Source: a bacterium (GTDB lineage: Bacteria > Margulisbacteria > Marinamargulisbacteria > SXXA01). Taken from it: a stretch of DNA of 5,537 nucleotides. The stretch spans positions 1 through 5,537 of the forward strand of contig JAGYJO010000100.1 of the NCBI GenBank assembly GCA_018402095.1, in the 5' to 3' direction. The notes beneath the pieces are model-generated. The model worked only from the letters and a program-made list of their open reading frames with translations, was not told the origin of the DNA and ran no database searches. This document shows, piece after piece, positions 1 to 5,436 of the stretch. Each line of letters begins with the position of its first letter. Position 1 is the first letter of the stretch. The position numbers and the translations under genes were made by a program.

Positions 1-507
1 CAGACTTTTACCTTTATGGGTGGCTTCTGCAATTTCTTTTAATTGTCTGGCGGCTTTGATGCCCTGTGATCTATTAATGGCAATGTGTCCCTGTGAACGA
101 ATATCCCATCCCAAAACAGGGATGTTGAGTAATTCTTCTTTGGCAACAAAGACAATTTTTTGTGAAATAGCGACCAACATGACAATAATGTCTAAGTAAC
201 TTTGATGATTTGCGACAATGATAAAGGGTCTGTCTTTGGGGAGGTGTTCACGACCCACCACAGATAGCTTGACGCCTATGAGCGGAAGCCCAATACAGCT
301 CACCAATCTTGCCAGTTGGATGCTACGTTTTTCTGGATCTTGAGAGGGAATAGGTTTGATACTCATGACGATGAGCATGTGTGTCACAAAAGAAACAAAG
401 GTCAGTATCCAACCCCAGAGACTGCTGAGCAGATAGATAGGAAATAGTATCCCCATGTCAGGGTTGTTTGGCGAGTTTTTTTCTGTATTATTCTTTTGGG
501 ACGACAT
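1..507 (-). CDS. plsC: 1-acyl-sn-glycerol-3-phosphate acyltransferase (PlsC family), 3' part cut by window edge
   Basis: Translating the minus strand from ATG 505-507 gives 169 residues with no stop before the window edge. Seen: a hydrophobic stretch at about residues 19-48 that should anchor the protein in the inner membrane; the acyltransferase block I motif NHQSYLD at 100-106 (NHx4D, catalytic His101 and Asp106); and block II GHIAINR at 140-146, matching the GxxxxxR pattern that binds the glycerol phosphate. Enzymes of this family transfer an acyl chain to lysophosphatidic acid to make phosphatidic acid in phospholipid synthesis. The start lies 20 bp inside the upstream paralogue C gene, so translation is probably coupled. 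No good Shine-Dalgarno is visible before this ATG, nor before the alternative ATG (codon 18, 454-456), so the exact start is uncertain. The family call is firm; the exact acyl acceptor is inferred, as related lyso-ornithine or lyso-lipid acyltransferases share the motifs. Confidence 0.9.
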   Translation of the reverse strand, partial: MSSQKNNTEKNSPNNPDMGILFPIYLLSSLWGWILTFVSFVTHMLIVMSIKPIPSQDPEKRSIQLARLVSCIGLPLIGVKLSVVGREHLPKDRPFIIVANHQSYLDIIVMLVAISQKIVFVAKEELLNIPVLGWDIRSQGHIAINRSQGIKAARQLKEIAEATHKGKSL

Positions 508-1657
508 ATCTATAAGGGCCAACACCCAATACCTCAACCTCGTCTACACGGGGTGCGACAATGAGCTCTGGCACATCTTTGCGGATAGCTGAAACTTCCC
601 AACTGACGGTGGACTGGCTGTGCTTGTCTTGGGATATGATATGCAAAACACCGTCTTTGATACGTTGGCCATCCTGTGTTTTGACCGCAACTTTATCAAA
701 TCCTGACATGTTTTGGAGGAAAACAGCGCGCCCACGTTCAAGTGTAAGTCCCTCAAAATAGTCAGGAAGCGTGATAAAGGCTTGCCCATGCTTCAATGTG
801 GTTTTGCCACGGTAAAAAACCCGATTGGCAGGGCCTTCTATGCCGGCGTGCACCAAATATCTAGAAGGGTCTATAGGGTGATCGATGATGAATGTTTTGG
901 ATACTTGGGAATTGCCTAGTGCTGAGTAGGGGATTGTTCGCGTGGAATCGACAATTGTGTATTCTATTGACTTTGATTGGGTATTGCTCGTGGTCATGGT
1001 TATGGTAAGGGCCTGGATCGTACCGGCGGTGTTTGTATTAAGTGCGAACGTGAGATAAGCATCGTCAGCATCTTCAAATATATCCATTCGGACACGCCCG
1101 CCTGTAGGTCCGTCAATGCCACCAGATACACTGAGTGTGTTGTTGCCTTTTACCCACAATTTATAATCTGATGGCGGTGTTTCAGATGTGGGGGATGCCG
1201 CGATCATGTTTCCGTTTGCACCAAAAACCAAAAGATTGTTTGTGGGACTTGCCCAGGATACGTTGTTGGTGACTTGTAGTGCCAAGGTATTACCGCTTGC
1301 GACGAAAAAGAAATGAGAGCCCACAGAGTCGGGAGCCTCAACAGTGTTGTATAGAACGCTGGTTTTGTCTGTGATTTCCCTGAATTCTCCAAAGCCCAAG
1401 GCCTTTTTTTCTGTATTTGATGGCAATGCACCTATAAATATGTCAAAAATACCTACGGCTTGTGTTGGTATACCTTGGGGCGGACTGTCGAGGTTAAATC
1501 TTAGGCGTCGATTACTCATGATGAGGGCGACATCTTGGGTTGCGCTTAGATTACGACTGACGATGAGTTCGCCAGCTGTACGACCCATAATACTTTCACC
1601 TGCGTATGTTGCTGTCCCTGTGCATAACAAAACTAGAAATAGAAGGATGTGTTTCAT
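488..1657 (-). CDS. Secreted tail-fibre-like protein, paralogue C (unknown function)
   Basis: This is a 389-residue protein with a clear Sec signal peptide: MKH, a Leu-rich core at 4-12, and likely cleavage after TYA at residue 19. The middle is Ser/Thr/Asn-rich and holds a 'YKLWVKGN' element at 165-172, which corresponds to 'AKLQVNGN' in B and 'FFHVEGD' in A. Residues about 255-386 form the domain shared by all three paralogues. Its marks are DHP (259-261), YLVHAGIEGP (267-276), YRG (282-284), LPDYFEG (297-303), W353, R359-D361 and a terminal GVGPYRYV (378-385). The pattern resembles C-terminal regions of bacterial proteins annotated as tail-fibre-domain proteins; this is from memory, not a search. 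The start overlaps the stop of B (ATGA) and has GAGG seven bases upstream. It is probably exported and may be a surface or fibre protein; no enzyme motif is seen. Confidence 0.85.
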   Translation of the reverse strand: MKHILLFLVLLCTGTATYAGESIMGRTAGELIVSRNLSATQDVALIMSNRRLRFNLDSPPQGIPTQAVGIFDIFIGALPSNTEKKALGFGEFREITDKTSVLYNTVEAPDSVGSHFFFVASGNTLALQVTNNVSWASPTNNLLVFGANGNMIAASPTSETPPSDYKLWVKGNNTLSVSGGIDGPTGGRVRMDIFEDADDAYLTFALNTNTAGTIQALTITMTTSNTQSKSIEYTIVDSTRTIPYSALGNSQVSKTFIIDHPIDPSRYLVHAGIEGPANRVFYRGKTTLKHGQAFITLPDYFEGLTLERGRAVFLQNMSGFDKVAVKTQDGQRIKDGVLHIISQDKHSQSTVSWEVSAIRKDVPELIVAPRVDEVEVLGVGPYRYVVPKE

Positions 1658-2460
1658 AGGGATGCCTCTAGATATGTATAAGGTGGGCGTCCTTTGATAG
1701 TGATATCTTTTTTCAACGGTGTTGGGTTGAGCTGTGGGACGTCTTGCCTAACAGCAGTGACTTCCCAATCAATGATTTGAGAGGATTTTGGATTGTCCGA
1801 AATGATCGTAAATGTGCCTTGATGAATATCCTGTCCCAGGTTTTTTTTGATTTTTACGGTATCAAACCCATCGATATTTGATAGTCTGATATAGCGGCCT
1901 TCTTGGCGTGTGAGAGCTTCAAAATAACCCGGTAATGTGACGGTAGCTTGTCCATTTTTGAGCTGTGTAGAGCCAACGTATTGAACGGTGGATTCTGGAA
2001 GCTCTTGCATGGCATGTACCAAATGGAGGTTGGGATTGTTTGGGTGGGCTGTGACAAATGTTTTTGCTGAGCCATTTCGGGTAGCAAAAAGTATGGCCTG
2101 ACCATCTATCAATAATTTAAATTGTTGATCGTCGGTATCATAACCAAAGGAGATTTCTTCTCCCGTTGGTGTTAGAAATGCGGCGCCTGTTCCATCTGGC
2201 TTTTGTATGATGCCGTTTAGTTTGCGTGGAGCCTCGTAAGTTTGATCGTAGATAGTGGGGCCTATATATACATTTCCATTGACCTGTAGCTTTGCTTCGG
2301 TGGGCAAAATATCTGGGTCAGTAGGTTCTGCAAAAGAACCAATGCCAATATTTTTAGAACCGACCACCAAAAGATTGATTCCTGAGTCTGTAATGGGGTC
2401 TGTATTAAGGGTTAAATTGATTCTTCGTAGTGACATGGCACCATCCTGTAGGGTTGTCAT
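1654..2460 (-). CDS. Paralogue B, downstream fragment with the shared C-terminal domain
   Basis: The first ATG in this frame is 2458-2460, giving 268 residues without a signal peptide. The frame stays open further upstream, through codons for TGFGFYSNA and beyond to the A6 tract, so this ATG is probably internal rather than a true start, and no ribosome binding site precedes it. Seen: 'KNIGIGSF' at 36-43, 'AKLQVNGNVYIG' at 56-67, and the shared domain at about 134-264 with HP (139-140), LHLVHA (145-150), LPGYFEAL (176-183), W232, R238-D240 and RPPYTYL (258-264). In this copy the EGPE motif of A is changed to ELPE, and the final G.GPY is GRPPY. Without the upstream half the product would lack an export signal. 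Function unknown; likely a surface or fibre protein when joined. Confidence 0.6.
   Translation of the reverse strand: MTTLQDGAMSLRRINLTLNTDPITDSGINLLVVGSKNIGIGSFAEPTDPDILPTEAKLQVNGNVYIGPTIYDQTYEAPRKLNGIIQKPDGTGAAFLTPTGEEISFGYDTDDQQFKLLIDGQAILFATRNGSAKTFVTAHPNNPNLHLVHAMQELPESTVQYVGSTQLKNGQATVTLPGYFEALTRQEGRYIRLSNIDGFDTVKIKKNLGQDIHQGTFTIISDNPKSSQIIDWEVTAVRQDVPQLNPTPLKKDITIKGRPPYTYLEASL
1665..1668 (-). promoter_or_regulatory. Ribosome binding site of paralogue C
   Basis: The minus strand reads AGAGGC with GAGG at these positions, seven bases before ATG 1655-1657. It lies inside the end of gene B and supports the ATG that overlaps the stop of B, giving C the signal-peptide start. Confidence 0.6.
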
Positions 2461-2531
2461 CGCGTTTGAATAAAACCCAAATCCAGTGGCGGCGTTAGTG
2501 CTTGTGGGTAGTGATGAAATTGACGACGTAA

Positions 2532-2729
2532 TCAGGTATTGTTTTTTGCGATATCCAAGGTAAGCTCGAGGGGTTGCTCTGTACTCATGCCGATATTGCC
2601 ATTGGTGTAATAGAATGCATCATCATCTAATACCAAACGGGTGCTGCTCAAATAATCAGTGGCATAGCTGGTCGTTGTGATGGCCAACAAAAAGAGAGTT
2701 CCCAAAAAAAACGGCGTGGTTTTTTTCAT
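2532..2729 (-). CDS. Paralogue B, upstream fragment carrying the signal peptide
   Basis: The ORF has 65 residues from ATG 2727-2729, overlapping the stop of A as ATGA. Residues 1-23 are a Sec signal peptide: MKK, hydrophobic core FFLGTLFLLAI, probable cleavage after SYA. The rest reads like the head of a tail-fibre-type protein, with 'NGNIGMSTEQPLELTLDI' (43-60) following the common 'GNIGIGTT.P..LDV' pattern. It stops four codons after the last base pair of the slippery run, at TGA 2532-2534, in the wrong place for any complete domain. AAGGA lies about 11 bases before the ATG, rather far, so coupling to A probably drives initiation. A 40-residue secreted peptide could be the zero-frame product, but an interrupted gene is the simpler reading. 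Confidence 0.55.
   Translation of the reverse strand: MKKTTPFFLGTLFLLAITTTSYATDYLSSTRLVLDDDAFYYTNGNIGMSTEQPLELTLDIAKNNT
2541..2547 (-). other. Slippery heptamer A_AAA_AAC at the frame break of paralogue B
   Basis: In the zero frame of the upstream fragment the codons are GCA AAA AAC AAT ACC TGA, so the heptamer fits the X_XXY_YYZ rule for -1 slippage exactly. After slipping, reading continues CAA TAC CTG in the frame of the downstream fragment. No convincing stimulatory Shine-Dalgarno is seen 10-14 bases upstream, and no strong hairpin just downstream, which weakens the case for a programmed event. The same A6 run is equally a hot spot for a one-base deletion. Confidence 0.45.
2704..2726 (-). 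repeat. Two homopolymer runs in the signal-peptide codons of paralogue B
   Basis: Within the first ten codons of B, the sense strand has A7 right after the ATG's G (2720-2726) and T8 (2704-2711), encoding Lys-Lys-Thr and Phe-Phe-Leu. Such runs are prone to slipped-strand mispairing. Both are in frame here, leaving the signal peptide intact. Confidence 0.6.
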
Positions 2730-3832
2730 AGTTGCTCATATCCTTTGACTATTTTGTAGGGACCAAATCCACCGATGTTGACCAGGTTTTTCGGAGGGGT
2801 GACGACCAATGGGGAGATGTCTGTTCTTGTGGCTTGAAAAGTCCAGCTGATTTCTTCTGCTGAGTTCTTGTTTTCAGACTCAATGTTGATTTTATTGTTG
2901 TGGATCCATTTGTCATTTGTGTAAACAATACGAACGGCTTCGCCTGTGTCTGTAGCGATGAGATGTAGTGTTGCTGTCGTTGGGTCTGTGAATTTTGATA
3001 CATAGTTTGGTAGTTTGATGCTGCCTTTTCCCTGTTTTAGAGTCGTAGTGCCTCTATAACGCACCCCATTTTCAGGGCCTTCTAAAGCGCTATGAATGAG
3101 ATACTTTTGTTTGTCTAGGGGGTGACTAATGACAAAATCCTTGGTTCCGGCATTTTTAAATGTAAATATAAGAAACTGACTCGGGTCGGGGAGTGTCGTG
3201 AGTGTATCTGCATAGGTTGCCTTTAGCGTAACGGTAATGTGATCCCCAGTGCCTGTGTTGACGCTCATGACGAGGGGGCGTCCTGGGTTAGCGGTGTCTA
3301 TGGTATCGATATCGGATATTTTGGGCATCCCAAAAACGGTGCCATTGACATACATATCGCCCTCGACATGAAAAAAATCAGAGGGATTTGTTGTGCCTAT
3401 TCCGGTGTAGCCTTTTCCGGTGAAGGTCATGACTGGTGTGCCTCTGCTATTGAGGAAAAGTTTGTTTCTGTTGTTGTTTTGGAGATCAAAGCCACTGCTG
3501 AAAGAGGTCATGCTTTGGCCGTTGAGTGAAAACATGATCAGCGTTTTGTCCGATTCTTGCCCTGTGATCATGACTTGAGGACTGGTAAGTGTGGTGGCTG
3601 AAGTTGTAGGTGGGTAGCCAATATAGAATTTACTGGGTGTGTAAACGCCATTGTTTTGTGTGACACCACGGACATACAGTCCTGTTTTTGGATAGCCAAC
3701 ATAGGCTGATTCGTCTTCCATAATAAGTTCGCCGTTGGTGAGTTTGCTGATACCGCTCAGTCCATAGCTGTTATGGGCGGCGGCTGGATGATGGTATGGC
3801 CAGTCCTGTTCATAGGAAGTTAATGGCGACAA
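2726..3832 (-). CDS. Tail-fibre-like protein, paralogue A; start uncertain, signal peptide missing
   Basis: The ORF from TTG 3830-3832 gives 368 residues. Residues 1-40 are polar and hold no signal peptide, unlike B and C. The reading frame continues upstream for 12 more codons (…IILLSAVANRY) to a TAG at 3869-3871 with no ATG, GTG or other TTG; the short hydrophobic piece IILLSAVA could be the remnant of a signal peptide. No ribosome binding site precedes the TTG, so the true start is unknown. The body is clear: 'GYTGIGTTNPSDFFHVEGDMYVNG' begins at 141, a classic fibre-type element, and the shared domain spans about 233-362 with SHP (236-238), YLIHSALEGPE (244-254), YRG (259-261), LPNY (274-277), W330, R336-D338 and GFGPYKIV (355-362). 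The gene heads the operon and overlaps B by ATGA. It is probably exported in its original form; as it stands it may be 5'-truncated. Confidence 0.75.
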   Translation of the reverse strand: MSPLTSYEQDWPYHHPAAAHNSYGLSGISKLTNGELIMEDESAYVGYPKTGLYVRGVTQNNGVYTPSKFYIGYPPTTSATTLTSPQVMITGQESDKTLIMFSLNGQSMTSFSSGFDLQNNNRNKLFLNSRGTPVMTFTGKGYTGIGTTNPSDFFHVEGDMYVNGTVFGMPKISDIDTIDTANPGRPLVMSVNTGTGDHITVTLKATYADTLTTLPDPSQFLIFTFKNAGTKDFVISHPLDKQKYLIHSALEGPENGVRYRGTTTLKQGKGSIKLPNYVSKFTDPTTATLHLIATDTGEAVRIVYTNDKWIHNNKINIESENKNSAEEISWTFQATRTDISPLVVTPPKNLVNIGGFGPYKIVKGYEQL

Positions 3833-3847
3833 GTATCGGTTTGCAAC

Positions 3848-3870
3848 AGCGGATAATAAGATTATTCGCT
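3848..3870. repeat. 23-bp inverted repeat upstream of paralogue A
   Basis: AGCGGATAAT, spacer AAG, ATTATTCGCT: ten paired positions, nine Watson-Crick and one G-T, around a three-base centre. It lies 16 bp before the TTG of gene A and covers the stop-bounded hydrophobic codons. It could be an operator for the operon or a hairpin in the leader RNA; the symmetry fits a dimeric regulator. No clear -35/-10 pair was found beside it. Confidence 0.5.
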
Positions 3871-3880
3871 AGAGTTCCTT

Positions 3881-3962
3881 GCCAGCGGGTAATGTTTTCT
3901 AGGCAGAGGGGGCTGGGGGCAAAAGCCCCGGCGCGCCCCGCTGCTCGCCGGAGGCCGCTGGC
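3881..3962. repeat. 82-bp GC-rich nested hairpin element in the divergent spacer
   Basis: Perfect 8-bp inverted repeats GCCAGCGG (3881-3888) and CCGCTGGC (3955-3962) bound a G/C-rich core. Inside, further arms nest in order: GGCAG (3902-3906) with CTGCT (3941-3945), GGGGC (3909-3913) with GCCCC (3935-3939), and GGGGC (3916-3920) with GCCCC (3925-3929) closed by an AAAA loop. Base use is far richer in GC than the genes on either side. This resembles a REP- or MITE-like palindromic element; a structured leader or small RNA is the alternative. No target-site duplication is evident. There is no T-run after the hairpin on either strand, so it is not a plain intrinsic terminator. Confidence 0.5.
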
Positions 3963-3986
3963 TCAGAAAAATTTTCAGAGGAACAT

Positions 3987-4037
3987 ATGCCTTTCAGTCC
4001 CCATCCTCAGGAAGCGGTACGGCTGGTTGATTTTTAA
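3987..4037 (+). CDS. Possible 16-codon leader ORF upstream of argG
   Basis: ATG 3987-3989 is preceded by AGAGGAA (3977-3983), with four bases between AGGA and the ATG. The 16 codons (MPFSPHPQEAVRLVDF) end at TAA 4035-4037, which sits in the small hairpin at 4026-4043. A short translated ORF followed by a hairpin with a T-run is the layout of a leader peptide and attenuator. However, it contains only one arginine codon (CGG) and lies 131 bases before argG, so arginine attenuation is not supported directly. It may be chance. Confidence 0.25.
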   Translation: MPFSPHPQEAVRLVDF

Positions 4038-4047
4038 ATCAGCTTTT
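4026..4047 (+). terminator. Weak hairpin followed by TTTT in the argG leader
   Basis: GTTGATTT (4026-4033) pairs with AAATCAGC (4036-4043), with one G-T pair and a nominal two-base loop (in practice four to six bases); TTTT follows at 4044-4047. The stem is A/T-rich and the T-run short, so termination would be inefficient. It overlaps the stop codon of the 16-codon ORF. An AT-rich palindrome for a regulator is an equal possibility. Confidence 0.25.
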
Positions 4048-4107
4048 AGTTGCCGTGCCTGCATCTAAGTTAAATACGTTCTATCGTGGACATTCGTGGG
4101 TGTTTTT

Positions 4108-4133
4108 TTGACAGTGGTGCACACTAGGTGTGC
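4108..4133 (+). promoter_or_regulatory. Candidate argG control site: TTGACA box plus palindrome
   Basis: A consensus -35 hexamer TTGACA (4108-4113) follows a T-run and is followed six bases later by a perfect inverted repeat GCACAC-TAG-GTGTGC (4119-4133). The palindrome occupies the space between the -35 and where a -10 would lie, a common repressor position. No good -10 hexamer is found 16-18 bases downstream (TGCCTG there), so the promoter itself is doubtful. The palindrome does not resemble the E. coli ARG box. Confidence 0.35.
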
Positions 4134-4155
4134 CTGTGGTGTAACTATCAATTTT

Positions 4156-4161
4156 GAGGAG
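4156..4161 (+). promoter_or_regulatory. Ribosome binding site that fixes the argG start
   Basis: GAGGAG lies seven bases before ATG 4169-4171. It rules out the in-frame TTG at 4154-4156, which would overlap this site and add five residues (MRSGD) not expected in the family. Confidence 0.85.
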
Positions 4162-4168
4162 TGGTGAC

Positions 4169-5413
4169 ATGCGTCTTGCAGATTTAAAAGGTGAAAAATT
4201 AGGAATTTGTGTATCTGGCGGCCTTGATAGTAAAACTGTGGCCACAAGATTAAAAGAAGCGGGACTGGATGTTCTTTGCTTTACAGCGGACTTGGCACAA
4301 CCAGACGAAACCGATATTCAAGATGTTCGTGCCAAAATGGCCCCCTGTGGCGTAGAGACGGTTATCGTTGATCTCAAAAATGACATCGCTGAGATGGCTT
4401 TTCAGTGTGTAAAAGCTCAGGCAACCTATGATGGCGGTTATTGGAACTCAACCGGCTTGGGGCGTGCTGTTACTGTTCGTGGCTTAATTACCGAAATGAA
4501 AAAACGTGGGGTAACCGTTTTGGTGCATGGGGCTACTGGTCGTGGCAATGACCAAATGCGCTTTGAGCGATATACCAATGTTCTCGCACCAGAAATGAAA
4601 GTTTATGCCCCTTGGCGTGATCCTGAATTGTTGGAACAGTTTCCTGGTCGTCGTCAAATGGCGGCGTATCTGCAAGCGTTTGGCATAGAGGCGTCGGTTG
4701 GTGGTAAAAAACGCTATTCTACAGACGCCAATATTGCGGGACTCAGTCACGAAGCGGAAGATTTGGAGAGTTTGGATACTCCCGTTACGATCGTTTCTCC
4801 GATCATGGGTGTTTGGCCACAAGATGCGCCAGATCAGATAGAAACGGTTACGATTGCGTTTCAGTCTGGCGAAGCTGTTTCCATTAATGGTGTGACATTG
4901 GACAATCTTGCATTGCTCAGAGAAGCGAATAAAATAGCGGGCCGCAATGGTGTGTGGATGCGAAATGCCCTAGAAAACCGTATCGTCGGCACCAAGAGTC
5001 GGGGTGTCTATGAGGCTCCTGGGATGGAGTTGCTAGGCTTTTGTTTGCAGCAGGTGTACCAAGCGACTTTGGATAAGAAGGCGCGTAAATTGTTTGAATC
5101 ATTGTCTCAATTGGTTTCTGAACAAATTTATGATGGTCGTTACTATGATCCGGCTACCCGTGCTGCCTTGGTAGGGATTGATAGCTTGGCGGCGTTTGCT
5201 ACCGGTACCGTGACGGTTGGGTTGTATAAAGGAAATATGTATTTTTATCAGCTCAAAGACTGCCCTGCGTCATTGTATAACGAAGCTGATTCCTCTATGG
5301 AAGAGAGTGATGGATTGAATCCTGTAAATTCTCAAGGCTATGCTGAAATACAGCGTATTGAGGCCATTGCATTGGCGAAAGCTGGTCAAATTGTGATTGG
5401 GAAGGGTGTTTAA
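4169..5413 (+). CDS. argG: Argininosuccinate synthase
   Basis: This 414-residue cytosolic enzyme joins citrulline and aspartate, using ATP, to make argininosuccinate in arginine biosynthesis (EC 6.3.4.5). The length is normal for the family (about 400-450). Seen from N to C: PP-loop CVSGGLDS with SGGLDS at 16-21 (ATP binding); WNSTG at 92-96; HGATGRGNDQMRFE at 120-133, the family's TGKGND-type block that contacts citrulline and aspartate, with Arg instead of Lys; APWRD at 147-151; YSTDANIAGLSHEAEDLE at 183-200, close to E. coli ArgG's YSTDSN…HEAKDLE; ENRIVGTKSRGVYEAPG at 269-285; and YDGRYYDP at 321-328. The ATG is chosen for the GAGGAG seven bases upstream. It is transcribed away from the paralogue operon; a candidate palindrome lies upstream. 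No argH or other arginine gene is in view. SGGLDS in place of the usual SGGLDT and the TGRGND variant mark a somewhat divergent member, but all blocks are intact. Confidence 0.95.
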   Translation: MRLADLKGEKLGICVSGGLDSKTVATRLKEAGLDVLCFTADLAQPDETDIQDVRAKMAPCGVETVIVDLKNDIAEMAFQCVKAQATYDGGYWNSTGLGRAVTVRGLITEMKKRGVTVLVHGATGRGNDQMRFERYTNVLAPEMKVYAPWRDPELLEQFPGRRQMAAYLQAFGIEASVGGKKRYSTDANIAGLSHEAEDLESLDTPVTIVSPIMGVWPQDAPDQIETVTIAFQSGEAVSINGVTLDNLALLREANKIAGRNGVWMRNALENRIVGTKSRGVYEAPGMELLGFCLQQVYQATLDKKARKLFESLSQLVSEQIYDGRYYDPATRAALVGIDSLAAFATGTVTVGLYKGNMYFYQLKDCPASLYNEADSSMEESDGLNPVNSQGYAEIQRIEAIALAKAGQIVIGKGV

Positions 5414-5426
5414 GGGGGTTCCCCTT
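5412..5426 (+). terminator. Short hairpin at the argG stop codon
   Basis: AAGGGG (5412-5417) and CCCCTT (5421-5426) form a perfect 6-bp stem with a three-base loop, starting within the argG TAA. What follows is GCCCTTTCTG, not a T-run, so it is a poor intrinsic terminator. It could also hide the AAGGGGG that may serve the next gene. Confidence 0.3.
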
Positions 5427-5436
5427 GCCCTTTCTG

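Larger units (their letters stand above)
1654..2729 (-). pseudogene. Frameshifted tail-fibre-like gene, paralogue B (one gene read in two frames)
   Basis: Two adjacent minus-strand reading frames together look like one gene. The first (from ATG 2729) supplies a signal peptide and stops at TGA 2532-2534. The second is open from before the A6 tract at 2542-2547 down to TGA 1654-1656. Reading back one base at the A6 tract joins them into 358 residues, close to A (368) and C (389) in length and layout: signal peptide, 'NGNIGMSTEQP' and 'KNIGIG' elements, 'AKLQVNGNVYIG', then the shared C-terminal domain (about 224-355). The composite starts with an ATGA overlap on A and ends with an ATGA overlap on C, as expected of one cistron. 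One missing A in an original A7 run would explain the break. Alternatives are a sequencing error, a phase-variable tract, or programmed -1 frameshifting on A_AAA_AAC. Typed as pseudogene only because the frame is broken; it may be functional. Confidence 0.75.

Noticed and set aside
1403..1409. Second in-phase slippery heptamer, A_AAA_AAG, in paralogue C
   Set aside because: Gene C is intact in the zero frame, and the -1 frame soon stops without adding anything recognisable. It does show that such heptamers arise easily in this A-rich coding sequence.
1344..1697. 117-codon plus-strand ORF antisense to paralogues C and B
   Set aside because: It lies opposite well-supported coding sequence with conserved domains and has no sign of its own domain or start signal.
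1840..1846. A_AAA_AAC within an A8 run in the downstream part of paralogue B
   Set aside because: No frame change occurs here; the conserved domain continues unbroken on both sides.
488..3832. Prophage tail-fibre module
   Set aside because: The fibre-like motifs are there, but the proteins have signal peptides, come in three overlapping copies, and no phage structural, lysis or integration gene is seen.
3796..4068. 90-codon plus-strand ORF across the spacer
   Set aside because: It runs through the GC-rich palindrome and the 5' end of gene A, has Arg/Ala-rich low-complexity translation and no ribosome binding site; taken as chance.
4154..4168. TTG start five codons upstream of argG
   Set aside because: It overlaps the GAGGAG ribosome binding site that clearly serves ATG 4169.
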